From Sphingomonas echinoides (GTDB lineage: Bacteria; Pseudomonadota; Alphaproteobacteria; Sphingomonadales; Sphingomonadaceae): a DNA stretch of 64,000 nucleotides. The stretch spans positions 59,343-123,342 of the forward strand of contig NZ_JAPYKK010000010.1 in assembly GCF_029623395.1 (NCBI RefSeq), written 5' to 3'. Positions within the stretch are counted from its first letter, which is position 1, and each line of letters starts with the position of its first letter. Shown one piece after another: positions 15,571 through 24,677 of this stretch. A model generated the notes under the pieces. That model searched no databases and was not told the DNA's origin. It saw only the letters and a list, made by a program, of their open reading frames with translations. The translations under genes were made by a program, and so were the position numbers.

Positions 15571-17194
15571 AAAGGGCCTCCTTGAACGGGTCCATGCCGA
15601 GCCGGCGGTAGGTATCGAGGAAGCGTTCGCCTGCCTCGCGCTTGTCGAGATAGACGTTGGTGACGGTCTCGACCGCGTCGACGATGCCGTCTTCGCTGAA
15701 GCCTGGCCCGGTAATCCGCGCGAGGCTCGCGTCTTCCGCGCCCGAGCCGCCGAGGAGGAGCTGGTAATTCTCGGTGCCCTTCTTGTCGACGCCGAGGATG
15801 CCGATGTGGCCCGCGTGGTGATGGCCACAGGCGTTGATGCAGCCGCTGATCTTGAGCTTCAATTCGCCTAGGTCGCGCTGGCGCTCGGGGTCGGCGAAGC
15901 GGGTGGCGATCTTCTGCGCGACGGGGATTGAGCGGGCGTTGGCTAGGCTGCAGTAATCGAGGCCGGGGCAGGCGATGATGTCGCTGATCAGATCGATGTT
16001 GGCAGGCGCCAGACCGGCCGCATCGAGTGCGGTCCAAACGTCGTGAAGGTCGCTTACAGCGACGTGCGGCAGGACGATATTCTGCGCATGGGTGACGCGC
16101 AACTCATTGAAACTGAACCGTTCTGCCAGGTCGGCCATGAGGTCGATCTGGTCGGCCGTGGCGTCGCCGGGGATGCCGCCGGTGGGCTTCAGGCTGATCG
16201 TGACGATCGCGTAGCCGGGTTGCTTGTGGGCGACCGTGTTCTGCGCGCGCCAGGCGTCGAACGCCGGGTTGGGCGCGGTATCGGCCTGAGGGCCAAACGT
16301 GGCGAACGTTGGGGGGGCGAACATCTTGGTAATGCGGTCGAATTCGGCCTTGGGTGGATCGAGGCCGAGCGCCTTGACGGCGACGAACTCCTCCTCGACC
16401 TGGCGGCGATATTCGTCGGCGCCGAGTTCGTGGATCAGGATCTTGATCCGCGCCTTGTAGATATTGTCGCGGCGGCCGTAGCGATTGTAGACGCGCAGGC
16501 ATGCCTCGACATAGCTCAGCAGATCGTCGGCGGTGATGAAGTCCTTGATTTCAGGCGCGATCATCGGAGTGCGGCCCATGCCGCCGCCGACGAAGATGCG
16601 TCCGCCGAGCACACCGTCGCGCTGGACCAGCTGGATGCCGATGTCGTGCAGCCGCATCGCCGCGCGGTCCTCGTCCGCGGCGATCACCGCGATCTTGAAC
16701 TTGCGGGGCAAGTAGCTGAATTCGGGATGGAAGGTGCTCCACTGGCGGAGCAGCTCGGCCCACACGCGCGGATCCGCAACTTCGTCCGCGGCAGCGCCGG
16801 CGAACTGGTCGGAGGAGATGTTGCGGATGCAATTGCCGCTGGTCTGGATCGCATGCATCTCGACCGTCGCCAGTTCGGCGAGGATGTCGGGCGCCTCGGA
16901 CAGCTTGATCCAATTGTACTGGATGTTCTGCCGCGTCGTGAAATGGCCGTATCCACGGTCGTATTTGCGCGCAATGTGGCCGAGCATGCGCATTTGACGC
17001 CCGTCCAGCGTCCCATATGGCACCGCTACGCGCAGCATATACGCATGAAGTTGCAGATACAGACCGTTCATCAGCCGGAGCGGCTTGAACTGGTCCTCTG
17101 TGATTTGGCCCGCGAGGCGGCGCTTCACCTGGTCGCGGAACTCCTCGACGCGGGCATCGACGATCGACTGGTCGTACTGGTCATATTTATACAT
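15563..17194 (-). CDS. cysI: sulfite reductase hemoprotein (nitrite/sulfite reductase family)
   Basis: The protein of about 543 residues reduces sulfite to sulfide with siroheme and a [4Fe-4S] cluster. The cluster and siroheme ligands are visible late in the chain: CPGLDYC and SGCINACGHH (CxxxC). The ferredoxin-type halves around YGHFTTRQNIQYNWIKL are also in place. The same fold covers assimilatory nitrite reductases, but the neighbours cysH, DUF934 and a siroheme methylase favour sulfite. The ATG at 17194 is preferred to a TTG two codons earlier. A repeat-bearing gap of about 130 bases separates it from DUF2849 upstream. No flavoprotein partner gene lies in the operon. Confidence 0.92.
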   Translation of the reverse strand: MYKYDQYDQSIVDARVEEFRDQVKRRLAGQITEDQFKPLRLMNGLYLQLHAYMLRVAVPYGTLDGRQMRMLGHIARKYDRGYGHFTTRQNIQYNWIKLSEAPDILAELATVEMHAIQTSGNCIRNISSDQFAGAAADEVADPRVWAELLRQWSTFHPEFSYLPRKFKIAVIAADEDRAAMRLHDIGIQLVQRDGVLGGRIFVGGGMGRTPMIAPEIKDFITADDLLSYVEACLRVYNRYGRRDNIYKARIKILIHELGADEYRRQVEEEFVAVKALGLDPPKAEFDRITKMFAPPTFATFGPQADTAPNPAFDAWRAQNTVAHKQPGYAIVTISLKPTGGIPGDATADQIDLMADLAERFSFNELRVTHAQNIVLPHVAVSDLHDVWTALDAAGLAPANIDLISDIIACPGLDYCSLANARSIPVAQKIATRFADPERQRDLGELKLKISGCINACGHHHAGHIGILGVDKKGTENYQLLLGGSGAEDASLARITGPGFSEDGIVDAVETVTNVYLDKREAGERFLDTYRRLGMDPFKEALYG

Positions 17195-17224
17195 GGGCAA
17201 TTCCGGGCAGGATCGCAGAAGAAT

Positions 17225-17326
17225 TTTTCACGTAAAGGCGCGAAGCCGCGAAGAAGGAAGACGATCGATTTGCGCCGAGGCGCAGGGGCATGGCTTTGCG
17301 CCTTTGCGCCTTTGCGAGACCAGAAA
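17225..17326. repeat. REP-like palindromic intergenic element
   Basis: Within the gap between DUF2849 and cysI, AAAGGCGC (17234-17241) is opposed by two direct copies of GCGCCTTT (17298-17305 and 17306-17313), allowing a long hairpin. The look is that of dispersed palindromic repeats common between genes in sphingomonads. It lies inside the operon and could affect RNA stability. Confidence 0.5.
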
Positions 17327-17623
17327 TCATATCACCCAGCTTCCAGCGTTCGGATCGGCAGGCTTGAGCGTCAGGTCGGGCCGCACCGTCGGGCCGAGGG
17401 CCCGAACGCGATCCTTGATGTGCGCGGGGCGGGGGCCGTCCGCGGTGACGGTGGCGTCGATCACATAGGGGCCGGTGACATGCCGCGCGCCTTCCTCGGC
17501 GCGCGCGATGCTCTCGCCCTGGTCGGCGACGTCGCGGGCATCCTCGATATGACGCGACCAGCCATTGCCGGTCCACCAGATCACATCGCCCGTCGGCAAG
17601 TCGTTCCCGGTCAGCACTTTCAC
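17327..17623 (-). CDS. DUF2849 family protein
   Basis: The 98-residue protein matches DUF2849. It starts VLTGNDLPTGDVIWWTG and then has RDVADQGESIARAEEGARHVTGPYVIDA. The family occurs in Alphaproteobacteria next to sulfite reductase genes, and no activity is established. The start is GTG 17623, which overlaps the cobA stop as GTGA. This fixes the frame and shows coupling to cobA. An N-terminal extension in this frame would run through cobA and is not credible. Confidence 0.85.
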   Translation of the reverse strand: MKVLTGNDLPTGDVIWWTGNGWSRHIEDARDVADQGESIARAEEGARHVTGPYVIDATVTADGPRPAHIKDRVRALGPTVRPDLTLKPADPNAGSWVI

Positions 17624-18420
17624 GCAACAGTCTCCGCTAACGTCCCGGCGATGCGCGCCCAGGACCCCAATTTGTCTTCCGCGTCCGACAGCTCGACCAC
17701 GTCCCCCACCACGATGATGGCGGGCGAGGCGACGCCCTCGCGCTCGACCATCGGGCCGAGATCGGCGAGCAAGGTCCGGATCGCGCGGTGGCCTTCCAGC
17801 GTCCCGCGTTCGAGCACGGCGACCGGGGTTTCGGGCGCCACGCCGTCGCGCATCAACTTGTCGGCAATGTCGGGCGCGGTCACGACGCCCATATAGATGA
17901 CCAACGTGCGGCCCTTGCCCGCGAGCCCGGACCAATCCTGTTCGGCCAGCCCCTTGCACTGGCCAGCGACGAAGCTGACCGCGCTGGAATGATCGCGGTG
18001 CGTGAGCGGGAGCATCGCCTCCGCCGCGCAGCCGAGCGCCGCCGATACGCCGGGGATCACCTCGACCGGAAGCCCGGCGGCACGAACCGCCTCGACTTCC
18101 TCGCCACCACGTCCGAAAATGAACGGATCGCCGCCCTTTAACCGCACAACGACGCTGCCTGCGGTCACATGTGCGACGATCAGCGCATTAATCGCCTCCT
18201 GCGGCAGCGTATGCCGCGCGCGCTTTTTGGCGACGGAGATGCGTTGCGCGCCGGCTGGGGCGATATCGAGCACGCGGCGATCGATCAGGCCGTCATGGAC
18301 GACGACGTCCGCCTGTTTCAGCGCCTCGACCGCGCGGACGGTGAGCAGGCCAGGGTCGCCGGGACCCGCGCCGACGAGAATGACTCGCCCGCGGGCGGTT
18401 GGATCTAGGAGGCTTGCCAT
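17620..18420 (-). CDS. cobA: uroporphyrinogen-III C-methyltransferase
   Basis: The 266-residue SUMT-type enzyme methylates uroporphyrinogen III with S-adenosylmethionine on the way to siroheme, the cofactor of the downstream sulfite reductase. Motifs are VILVGAGPGDPGLLTVRA at the start, VVVRLKGGDPFIFGRGGEE, IPGVSAALGCAAEAMLPLTHR, and a late IIVVGDVV. It lacks the CysG dehydrogenase/chelatase half, so precorrin-2 oxidation and iron insertion need another enzyme. It is the first gene of the minus-strand sulfur operon. The upstream region 18421-18685 is shared with a divergent lipoprotein gene. Confidence 0.93.
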   Translation of the reverse strand: MASLLDPTARGRVILVGAGPGDPGLLTVRAVEALKQADVVVHDGLIDRRVLDIAPAGAQRISVAKKRARHTLPQEAINALIVAHVTAGSVVVRLKGGDPFIFGRGGEEVEAVRAAGLPVEVIPGVSAALGCAAEAMLPLTHRDHSSAVSFVAGQCKGLAEQDWSGLAGKGRTLVIYMGVVTAPDIADKLMRDGVAPETPVAVLERGTLEGHRAIRTLLADLGPMVEREGVASPAIIVVGDVVELSDAEDKLGSWARIAGTLAETVA

Positions 18421-18685
18421 CGCTGTCAGATGGGCTGAACCAGTCCGCGCGGCAATTCAAGGATGCTTTGGGGGGAGGTAGGCATTCTTTTCCACCACCG
18501 CGGCTTTTTGCCTGGCCTGGACCGCGGAAAGCGCCGCGCGCGGGGTTGCGACGGCGGCCGTCGAGGCGGCGGCATTGGAAACAGTCCAACCGATACGGCT
18601 GCTTGTGACGCGCGGCGGGTGCGCCTAGCAATGACCGGCAATGCGTTCGATTTGCAAAGAAACTCCAGTTCCAGGATTTCGTCCA

Positions 18686-19456
18686 ATGCTCACCAAGACT
18701 TTCGTGGCGCTCAGCGGAGCGACCCTGTTGCTCGCCGGCTGTGGCAGCAAGACCGCGACCGACGGCAACACCACGACCACTGCCACGACGACTGCGACAC
18801 CGGCGGCGACCCGCGTGCGCGGCGTGGTCCAGAAGGTCGATGCCAATGCCCTGACGATCCAGGGTTATGACGGAAAGACCTCCGCCGTCCCGATCGACGC
18901 CAAGACCGGGTTCGCCTGGGTTGTCGGGTCGAGCCTCGCGACGCTCAAGACGGGCGACTTCATCGGCACCGCGACCACTGGTCCGGATAGCGCGCTGCGC
19001 GCGGTCGAAGTGGTGATCTTCCCGGAATCGATGCGCGGTTCGGGTGAGGGGCATTACGGCTGGGACGTTCCCGGTGTCGTCGCTGCATCGGGCGGTTCCA
19101 GCGCGGGTAGCAGCGGGATGACCAACGGCACGGTCCAGGAGCAAAGCGGGATGACCAACGGCACGGTCCAGGAGCAAAGCGGGATGACCAACGGCACCGT
19201 TCAGGAACAGAGCGGAATGACCAACGGCACGGTTTCCAGCACAGCCGGGACCGCCGGGGAAACCATGCTGACCGTCTCGTACAAGGGCGGCACCGCGAAG
19301 GTGCTGGTCCCCGCCGGAACCCCGATCGTCCGGTTCGAGCCGACGGAGCGTTCGGTCGTGGCGAAGGGGCAGAAGGTGTTCGTCGTACAGACCGCGGATG
19401 CGCCAGGCGCGAAGTTCGTCGCGGTCGGCAAGGACGGCCTCACCCCGCCGATGTAA
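18686..19456 (+). CDS. lipoprotein with 11-residue tandem repeats
   Basis: The product of about 256 residues has a lipoprotein signal (LLLAGC lipobox, Cys near 19) and a Thr/Ala-rich linker. A first beta-rich domain follows (about 40-120, with VRGVVQKVDANALTIQGYDGKTS). Next comes a low-complexity segment made of repeats of GMTNGTVQEQS (four copies, the last partial). A second beta domain contains YKGGTAKVLVPAGTPIVRFEP. The two domains look like the DUF5666-type or OB-like strands seen in some exported proteins, but this is not certain. The start is ATG 18686, since residues upstream would precede the signal. The DNA units are 33 bases long. Confidence 0.7.
   Translation: MLTKTFVALSGATLLLAGCGSKTATDGNTTTTATTTATPAATRVRGVVQKVDANALTIQGYDGKTSAVPIDAKTGFAWVVGSSLATLKTGDFIGTATTGPDSALRAVEVVIFPESMRGSGEGHYGWDVPGVVAASGGSSAGSSGMTNGTVQEQSGMTNGTVQEQSGMTNGTVQEQSGMTNGTVSSTAGTAGETMLTVSYKGGTAKVLVPAGTPIVRFEPTERSVVAKGQKVFVVQTADAPGAKFVAVGKDGLTPPM
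19112..19240 (+). repeat. 33-bp in-frame tandem repeat
   Basis: The first two units (19112-19144 and 19145-19177) are identical. The third (19178-19210) has a few changes and the fourth is partial. Each codes for SGMTNGTVQEQ. The identity of the first two suggests recent duplication and possible length change by slippage. Confidence 0.9.
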
Positions 19457-19476
19457 CCGCCCCAACAACCACCGAC

Positions 19477-19516
19477 GGGGCGCTGACCGAGCCAATCTGG
19501 CGCCGGCCAGCGCCCC
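19477..19516. terminator. possible hairpin between convergent lipoprotein and chemoreceptor genes
   Basis: GGGGCGCTG (19477-19485) pairs perfectly with CAGCGCCCC (19508-19516). The loop is 22 bases and can fold further. There is no good T run. Confidence 0.4.
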
Positions 19517-19562
19517 GATCCGGCGCGTGGATGGTGATGGCGGCGCCAGTGCTGCCGCCGGA

Positions 19563-20999
19563 TCAATGCGTCGTCTGGTAAGACCCCGGGGTCCCACCGA
19601 CCCGGAACAGGCCGGTCTGGCGGGTGAGTGATGCCACCTCATCGGTCAGGTTGCGCGCAGCGGCGGAGGTTTCCTCCACCATTGCGGCGTTTTGCTGCGT
19701 GGCCTGTTCCATGCTGCCGACCGCGACGGTGATCTCGGTGATCGCCGAGGACTGGGCGAGATTGTCGGTGACCATGCCCGACAGCCGCGTGTGGACTTCG
19801 CCAACATCGGCAGTGATCGCGACAAAGGCGTCATCGACCTTCTCGACCGCATTGACCGCGGTGATGATGTCGGTCTGCGTCAGCGTCAGTTGGTCGCGCG
19901 CGCGCTTGGCTTCCTCCTCCGCCCGCATCGCCAGCGCACTGACCAGATCCGCGACGACCGCGAAGCCGCGCCCGGCTTCTCCCGCGCGACCCGCTTCGAC
20001 CGCGGCGTTCATCGCCAGGACGCGAGTCTGGAACGCGATCTTGTCGAGCCCCTCGATCACGTCGTCGATTCCCTTGGCGCTATCGGACACGCGCTGCATC
20101 GCCTGTTTGGCTTGCCCGGCGGTGGCGCGTCCGTCCCCAACCGTTGCGATCGCCTGATCGGCGCGTTTGACGGTGTGTCCGGCGGTCTCGGTGCTGGTCT
20201 TGATCCGGCTGTCGATCTGCATCAGCGCGGCGGACGATTGTTCCAGGCTGGCGGCGTTGCTTTCGGTGCGGCGCGCGAGATCCTGCGATGCGATCGAGAT
20301 CTCGCCCGACCCGGTCCGGATCGCATCCGCGCTGGCGCCGACCGCGCCGATCGTCGAGCGCATCTTCTCGAGGGTCGCGTTGTAGCTTTTCTCGAGTTCG
20401 GCAAAGGACGCTGGCAAACCGCGCAATTCCTGGGTCAGGTCGCCGTCGGACATGGTCGTCAGCGCCTTGCCCAGCGCGGCGATCGCCTGGTCGCGTTCGA
20501 CCTGGGCTTCTTCGAAATAGATCGATACCGACAATTCCATGTCGAGCAGCGCGGCCTTGACCACCGCGATGCTGACCGCGACCGGATCGGGGCCACGGAA
20601 CAGCGTCAGCAGGCGGCGCCACGGCGACATCGCGCGGTGAAGGTTCCCGATCACGGATTCGAGGACGAGCGCATAACCGCCGATATACCAGCGGGGCTCA
20701 AGGCCGATGCGTGCGTGCACCGACCCGATCCGTCGAACGCTGGTGTAGAAGTCGTCGTTGAACGAACCGTCGAGGATTCGCCGCCAATGCGCCTCCTGCG
20801 CGGCCTTGGCCTTTTTCATGTGCGCGTCGTCGCGGAAGAAGGCGGCGGTCTCCGGCGTGGCGCGCGCACTGTCGTAGAAACGATCGAGTGCCGGGCCGAT
20901 CAGCCGGGAGACCAGCGGGAGGACACCAGCGAGGGTGGCGCGCTGCTTCTGGTCCATCCCCATGAATGTAAGACGTTCTGCTACAACCTTATTCGACAT
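19563..20999 (-). CDS. globin-coupled sensor methyl-accepting chemotaxis protein
   Basis: The 478-residue protein begins with a protoglobin-like sensor (about 1-170). [12 protein letters not shown] supplies the likely haem histidine, and [22 protein letters not shown] is a typical later part. No membrane helix separates it from a HAMP-like linker ([14 protein letters not shown]) and a methyl-accepting signalling domain, whose hairpin tip reads [30 protein letters not shown] by type. Such soluble receptors sense oxygen and signal to a CheA/CheW array. The tip has [11 protein letters not shown] rather than the commoner FQTNILALNAA. The start is ATG 20999. No che genes are nearby. Confidence 0.88.
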   Translation of the reverse strand: MSNKVVAERLTFMGMDQKQRATLAGVLPLVSRLIGPALDRFYDSARATPETAAFFRDDAHMKKAKAAQEAHWRRILDGSFNDDFYTSVRRIGSVHARIGLEPRWYIGGYALVLESVIGNLHRAMSPWRRLLTLFRGPDPVAVSIAVVKAALLDMELSVSIYFEEAQVERDQAIAALGKALTTMSDGDLTQELRGLPASFAELEKSYNATLEKMRSTIGAVGASADAIRTGSGEISIASQDLARRTESNAASLEQSSAALMQIDSRIKTSTETAGHTVKRADQAIATVGDGRATAGQAKQAMQRVSDSAKGIDDVIEGLDKIAFQTRVLAMNAAVEAGRAGEAGRGFAVVADLVSALAMRAEEEAKRARDQLTLTQTDIITAVNAVEKVDDAFVAITADVGEVHTRLSGMVTDNLAQSSAITEITVAVGSMEQATQQNAAMVEETSAAARNLTDEVASLTRQTGLFRVGGTPGSYQTTH

Positions 21000-21128
21000 G
21001 CTTGATCTTCCCCGGCGGATGCCCGCCAACACCCGGGCACACTCTCTGTGTTATAGGCGGCGCGAGCAGTGCCGGTCGCCGGGCAGGGGACTTTTGCGGT
21101 CAGTGGCGGTGTCGTCCGAGAGTACGCC

Positions 21129-21164
21129 AAAAAAAAGGGGAGCGATCGTGCGATCGCTCCCCTT
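21129..21164 (-). terminator. intrinsic terminator of the TonB receptor gene
   Basis: Read on the minus strand, GGGGAGCGATCG pairs perfectly with CGATCGCTCCCC, followed by a run of eight T. It lies just after the receptor stop at 21190. Confidence 0.92.
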
Positions 21165-21189
21165 CCGAGAGTCGGTTCCGATCAGGCGA

Positions 21190-24100
21190 TCAGAACTTGG
21201 CCTTGAACCCCGCATAGAAGCGGCGGCCGATCGGCTCGTAGATGCCCGAGCCACCACCGATGCCGGTCGAACCGAGCGGCGGGATGCGGTTGGTGAGGTT
21301 GTCGAGCCCGACGTAGAACTGCGATCCACCCTGGATGTTGAGGGCAAAGCGCGCGTTCATGTAAACGACGTCGGGGTAGTAGGGGATGCTGTAGCGATCC
21401 GCATTCTGCGGTGCACGACCCTGATAGGCCTTGGTGTCCTCGATCAGGCCGACCGCCATCTTCGAGAGGTAGTTGAACTGATAGTTCATCTCGAACGGAC
21501 CGAAGCCGGCGTTCAGGTTCCAGAACAGCTTGTCGCGCGGGCTGGGAAGCTCGCCGAGCAAGTTGTCGCCGAAGGTCGGCTGGCTCGGATCGATGAACGC
21601 GGCATTCTCGAACTGGTGCGTGTAGATCAGGACCGAGCTCGCCTTCACGAAGCCGAAGTCATGGTTGTAGCTCAAGTTCACGTCGAGACCGCGCGTGCGC
21701 AGGCTGGCGTAGTTGAGCAGCGTCTGCTGAAGGCTGCCTTCGAGGATCTGGAACGGCACTTCGCCGTTCGGCCCGGTCTGACCCGCACCGACACGCGTGA
21801 ACAGGTTGCAGAACTGGCCGCCCCCGGTCGGGGAATCGTAGCAGCTGTTGGCGATCTGTTGCGCCGTCGGCGCAGTGATCACGTTGGCGACCTTGATGTT
21901 GTAGTAATCGACCGACAGCGTGAGACCGCGGGTGAAGCGCGGCTTCAGGATGATCCCGTAGGTGTAGGAGTCCGACTTCTCCACCTTCAGGTTCGGGTTG
22001 CCGCCGCTGTTGATCTCGAGCGACTGCTGGTAAAGGTAGTTATAGTTGGTTGGAATGCCGGCAGCGGCACAGTTCGCCGCGCGGAATTGCGTGCCGGTTG
22101 CGATGAAGTTGGCCGAGCACGGATCGTTGAAATTCGTCGCGAAGTTCTGGCCCTGCGGCGAGTAGAGTTCCGACAGGTTCGGTGCGCGGACGGCGCGGGC
22201 GTAGGATGCGCGGAAGCTGATGTCCGGGATCGGCGAATAGTTGCCGCCGAAGTTGTAGGTGTAGGCCGTCCCGGCGCTGCTGTTATAGTCGGAGACACGA
22301 CCAGCGGCGGTGAAGCTCAGGTCCTCGGCAAAGCGCATGTTCTTGAGAACGGGGATCTGGACTTCGCCATACGCTTCCTTCACCTCGAACGCAGGCGGTG
22401 CGAAGGTCGAGAGCGCGTTGTAGAAGGTGTAGCCGCTTTCAACCAAAGGATCCGGCTTGAAGTAGTTGGTTTCCCGACGATATTCGCCACCAACCACGAA
22501 GCGGAGCGGGCCGCCCGGCAAGTTGAAGAACCCGCTCGTGTCGCCGTTGACGAAGCCCGAGATGTCGAGCTGCGTGATCTTGCCGCGCGAGATCGTGTCC
22601 TGCAGCACATACTGCTTGGCCGCATTCGAGATGTTGCCCTTGCCGAACAGGTTGATCGGCTGGCACGCCGCGATGTCGGCGGCGAGGATGGCGGGGTTGC
22701 CGCCGATGTCGGTGCCGCCACGGGTCGGGTCGTTCTGCGATCCGCAGACGATCTGGCCGGCGCCGTTTCGCTGCGCGTCGAGGCCGAGCAGGAAGCGTTG
22801 GACGTTCAGGTTGCCGAGAACACGCGTATCCTCGCGGAACTCGCCGTAGTTGGCGGACAGTTCATAGCGCCAGTCGGTGTTGAACTTGCCGCGAATACCG
22901 CCGACGATGCGATAGGTCTGGCGCTTGGACTGCTCCGACCGAACGCCGAGATCGACGAGGTTCTTGCGGACCGTGAAGCGCGTTGCGTCGGTGATGGTTG
23001 CCGGATCGGCGCCACCGGCGACCAGCGCGTTGGTGATCGTCGTGCGGGCCGCTGCGCTCAGATACGGGTTGTCGAGACGCGGACGCTCGAACGTCGAGGT
23101 GTCATACCCGGCGAGCGTTGCGCCGGTGATGAACGCCGGCCCCGAACTGCCCTGGCCGTAGGTTTCAGTGCGCGAGTAGGACGCCTCGACGAACGGTACG
23201 AGCGCTTCGGAGATTTCGTAATGGCCGACGAGGTTTGCCGAATAGCGATCGAGCGCGGGCTGGATCTGAACCAGCTGGCCTTCACGGTTGGTGTCGCCGT
23301 TGCCGCCGACGAACGGCGCGCCGCTCGGCGAGCTGCTGTTGGTGCCGATGCCGACGCGCGTACCGGTCTGCGGGGTCAGCGAGCCATCGGGCTGGAACAG
23401 ATAGTTGCACGAGAAGCGACGGCCGGTGGCGTCCGCGCCGCAAGCGCCGGTCGGGCTGGCGAAGGTCGCCATGCCGCCCGCTGCGATCGTTCCCGAGCGG
23501 ATGTCGCGGAAAAAGGTGTTGTCCGGGATGCCGTCGAAGTTCGGCAGCGTCTGCCCGGACGCGATCCCTGCGGAGTCGGTGTCGGTGCCGACGAAGGCGT
23601 CATTCTGCTGCAGCGCGCGACGGTCCGATGCGTACACGCTGTTCTGGCGCGCATATTCCGCGTTGATCGCGATGTTGCCGCGACCTTCGGAGAAGTTCTT
23701 GCCGGCGAGCACGCTGCCGAAGAACGAACCGGCGTCGCCGTACTGGCTGATGCCGCCCTGAACACGGGCTTCGAGACCCTGGTAATTGTCCTTCAACCGG
23801 AAGTTGACGATGCCCGCGATCGCGTCCGAACCGTAAACCGCGGATTCGCCGCCGGTCAGCACGTCGACGCTCTCGATCAGGTCCGACGGGATCGTGTTGA
23901 TGTCGACCGAGACGGCGTTGTTGAGGATGTCCGAACCGACATGGCGACGGCCGTTGACCAGCACCAGCGTACGTTGCGTGCCGAGGCCGCGCAGATCGAG
24001 CAGGTTGAGGCCGGCAGTGCCGAGGAAGCGAGTCGAGTTCGCCTGGCTGAACGTGCTCTGCAGCTGGGGCAGGGTGTTGAGCGTGTCACCGATCGAAACG

Positions 24101-24372
24101 CGCGACGTGGCGAGCAACTGGGTCGGCGTGATCGTGGTGATCGGGCTGGTCGAGGTCGCGTTGGGGCTGCTGATGCGCGAACCAGTGATGACGATGTCCT
24201 GCGGCGCGGCGGCGGTATCGGCCTGCGCGCTGGTGTCGGTGCCAACGGTGGTCGTGGTCTGCGTCTCGGCGCGTCCGTCTGCGCTGGTGGCGGTTTGCGC
24301 GAAGCCTACGGCCGGGAATGCCGAAAGCGCACTGACGAGCGCCGTCGCTTGCAGAAATCTGTTAAATTTCAT
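21190..24372 (-). CDS. TonB-dependent outer-membrane receptor
   Basis: The 1060-residue protein has a signal peptide (MKFNRFLQATALVSALSAFPAVGFA). A linker rich in Thr/Ala/Asp leads to a TonB-box-like DIVITGSRI and a plug domain (RVSIGDTLNTLPQLQS, then LGTQRTLVLVNGRRHVGSD and VDVLTGGESAVYGSDAIAGIVNF). A long 22-strand barrel follows and ends in a C-terminal Phe (YAGFKAKF), as expected for outer-membrane insertion. The plug type VNGRR...GSDAIAGIVN is common in sphingomonad and Caulobacter receptors of unknown substrate. A gap of about 300 bases separates it from a divergent FAD oxidase gene, and a strong terminator follows it. Substrate unknown. Confidence 0.93.
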   Translation of the reverse strand: MKFNRFLQATALVSALSAFPAVGFAQTATSADGRAETQTTTTVGTDTSAQADTAAAPQDIVITGSRISSPNATSTSPITTITPTQLLATSRVSIGDTLNTLPQLQSTFSQANSTRFLGTAGLNLLDLRGLGTQRTLVLVNGRRHVGSDILNNAVSVDINTIPSDLIESVDVLTGGESAVYGSDAIAGIVNFRLKDNYQGLEARVQGGISQYGDAGSFFGSVLAGKNFSEGRGNIAINAEYARQNSVYASDRRALQQNDAFVGTDTDSAGIASGQTLPNFDGIPDNTFFRDIRSGTIAAGGMATFASPTGACGADATGRRFSCNYLFQPDGSLTPQTGTRVGIGTNSSSPSGAPFVGGNGDTNREGQLVQIQPALDRYSANLVGHYEISEALVPFVEASYSRTETYGQGSSGPAFITGATLAGYDTSTFERPRLDNPYLSAAARTTITNALVAGGADPATITDATRFTVRKNLVDLGVRSEQSKRQTYRIVGGIRGKFNTDWRYELSANYGEFREDTRVLGNLNVQRFLLGLDAQRNGAGQIVCGSQNDPTRGGTDIGGNPAILAADIAACQPINLFGKGNISNAAKQYVLQDTISRGKITQLDISGFVNGDTSGFFNLPGGPLRFVVGGEYRRETNYFKPDPLVESGYTFYNALSTFAPPAFEVKEAYGEVQIPVLKNMRFAEDLSFTAAGRVSDYNSSAGTAYTYNFGGNYSPIPDISFRASYARAVRAPNLSELYSPQGQNFATNFNDPCSANFIATGTQFRAANCAAAGIPTNYNYLYQQSLEINSGGNPNLKVEKSDSYTYGIILKPRFTRGLTLSVDYYNIKVANVITAPTAQQIANSCYDSPTGGGQFCNLFTRVGAGQTGPNGEVPFQILEGSLQQTLLNYASLRTRGLDVNLSYNHDFGFVKASSVLIYTHQFENAAFIDPSQPTFGDNLLGELPSPRDKLFWNLNAGFGPFEMNYQFNYLSKMAVGLIEDTKAYQGRAPQNADRYSIPYYPDVVYMNARFALNIQGGSQFYVGLDNLTNRIPPLGSTGIGGGSGIYEPIGRRFYAGFKAKF

Positions 24373-24677
24373 GGTAGTTCCCTGTTTACTTGATACTCTT
24401 CAGGGCTCGTTAATCGAACGGTTTGGAAAGCTTATGCAACCACAACTGAACGTATTGGCCGGGATACGGTATCTTTTACAACCATATGTTGCAGAACTGT
24501 CACATCCTTGACGACGTTGAATTCGTTACGAAAGCGTAATGTGCGTTAATGCATATGAACCGTTCTGGTTCGTTACTTGGCGATTTTGCTAATGGTTTCT
24601 ACGAAGCCTGTCCCGATCACGACCAAACGGCACGGGGGCGGCTGGCAACCAATGCGGATCAGGTCTAGGAAAACCGC
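24373..24677. other. divergent intergenic region with no gene seen
   Basis: This stretch of 305 bases is richer in A and T than its neighbours and lies between the start of the TonB receptor (minus) and the start of the FAD oxidase (plus). It must hold both promoters. No convincing pair of promoter hexamers, operator or RNA gene was picked out by eye. Confidence 0.5.

Noticed and set aside
18426..18485. Short leader peptide before cobA (about 19 codons)
   Set aside because: No cysteine or methionine run, no attenuator hairpin pair and no good ribosome site.
20935..24393. Very long open frame (about 1150 codons) opposite the TonB receptor gene
   Set aside because: It mirrors the receptor in the opposite strand, has an Arg/Val/Glu-rich composition with no domain, and is an effect of high GC at third positions.
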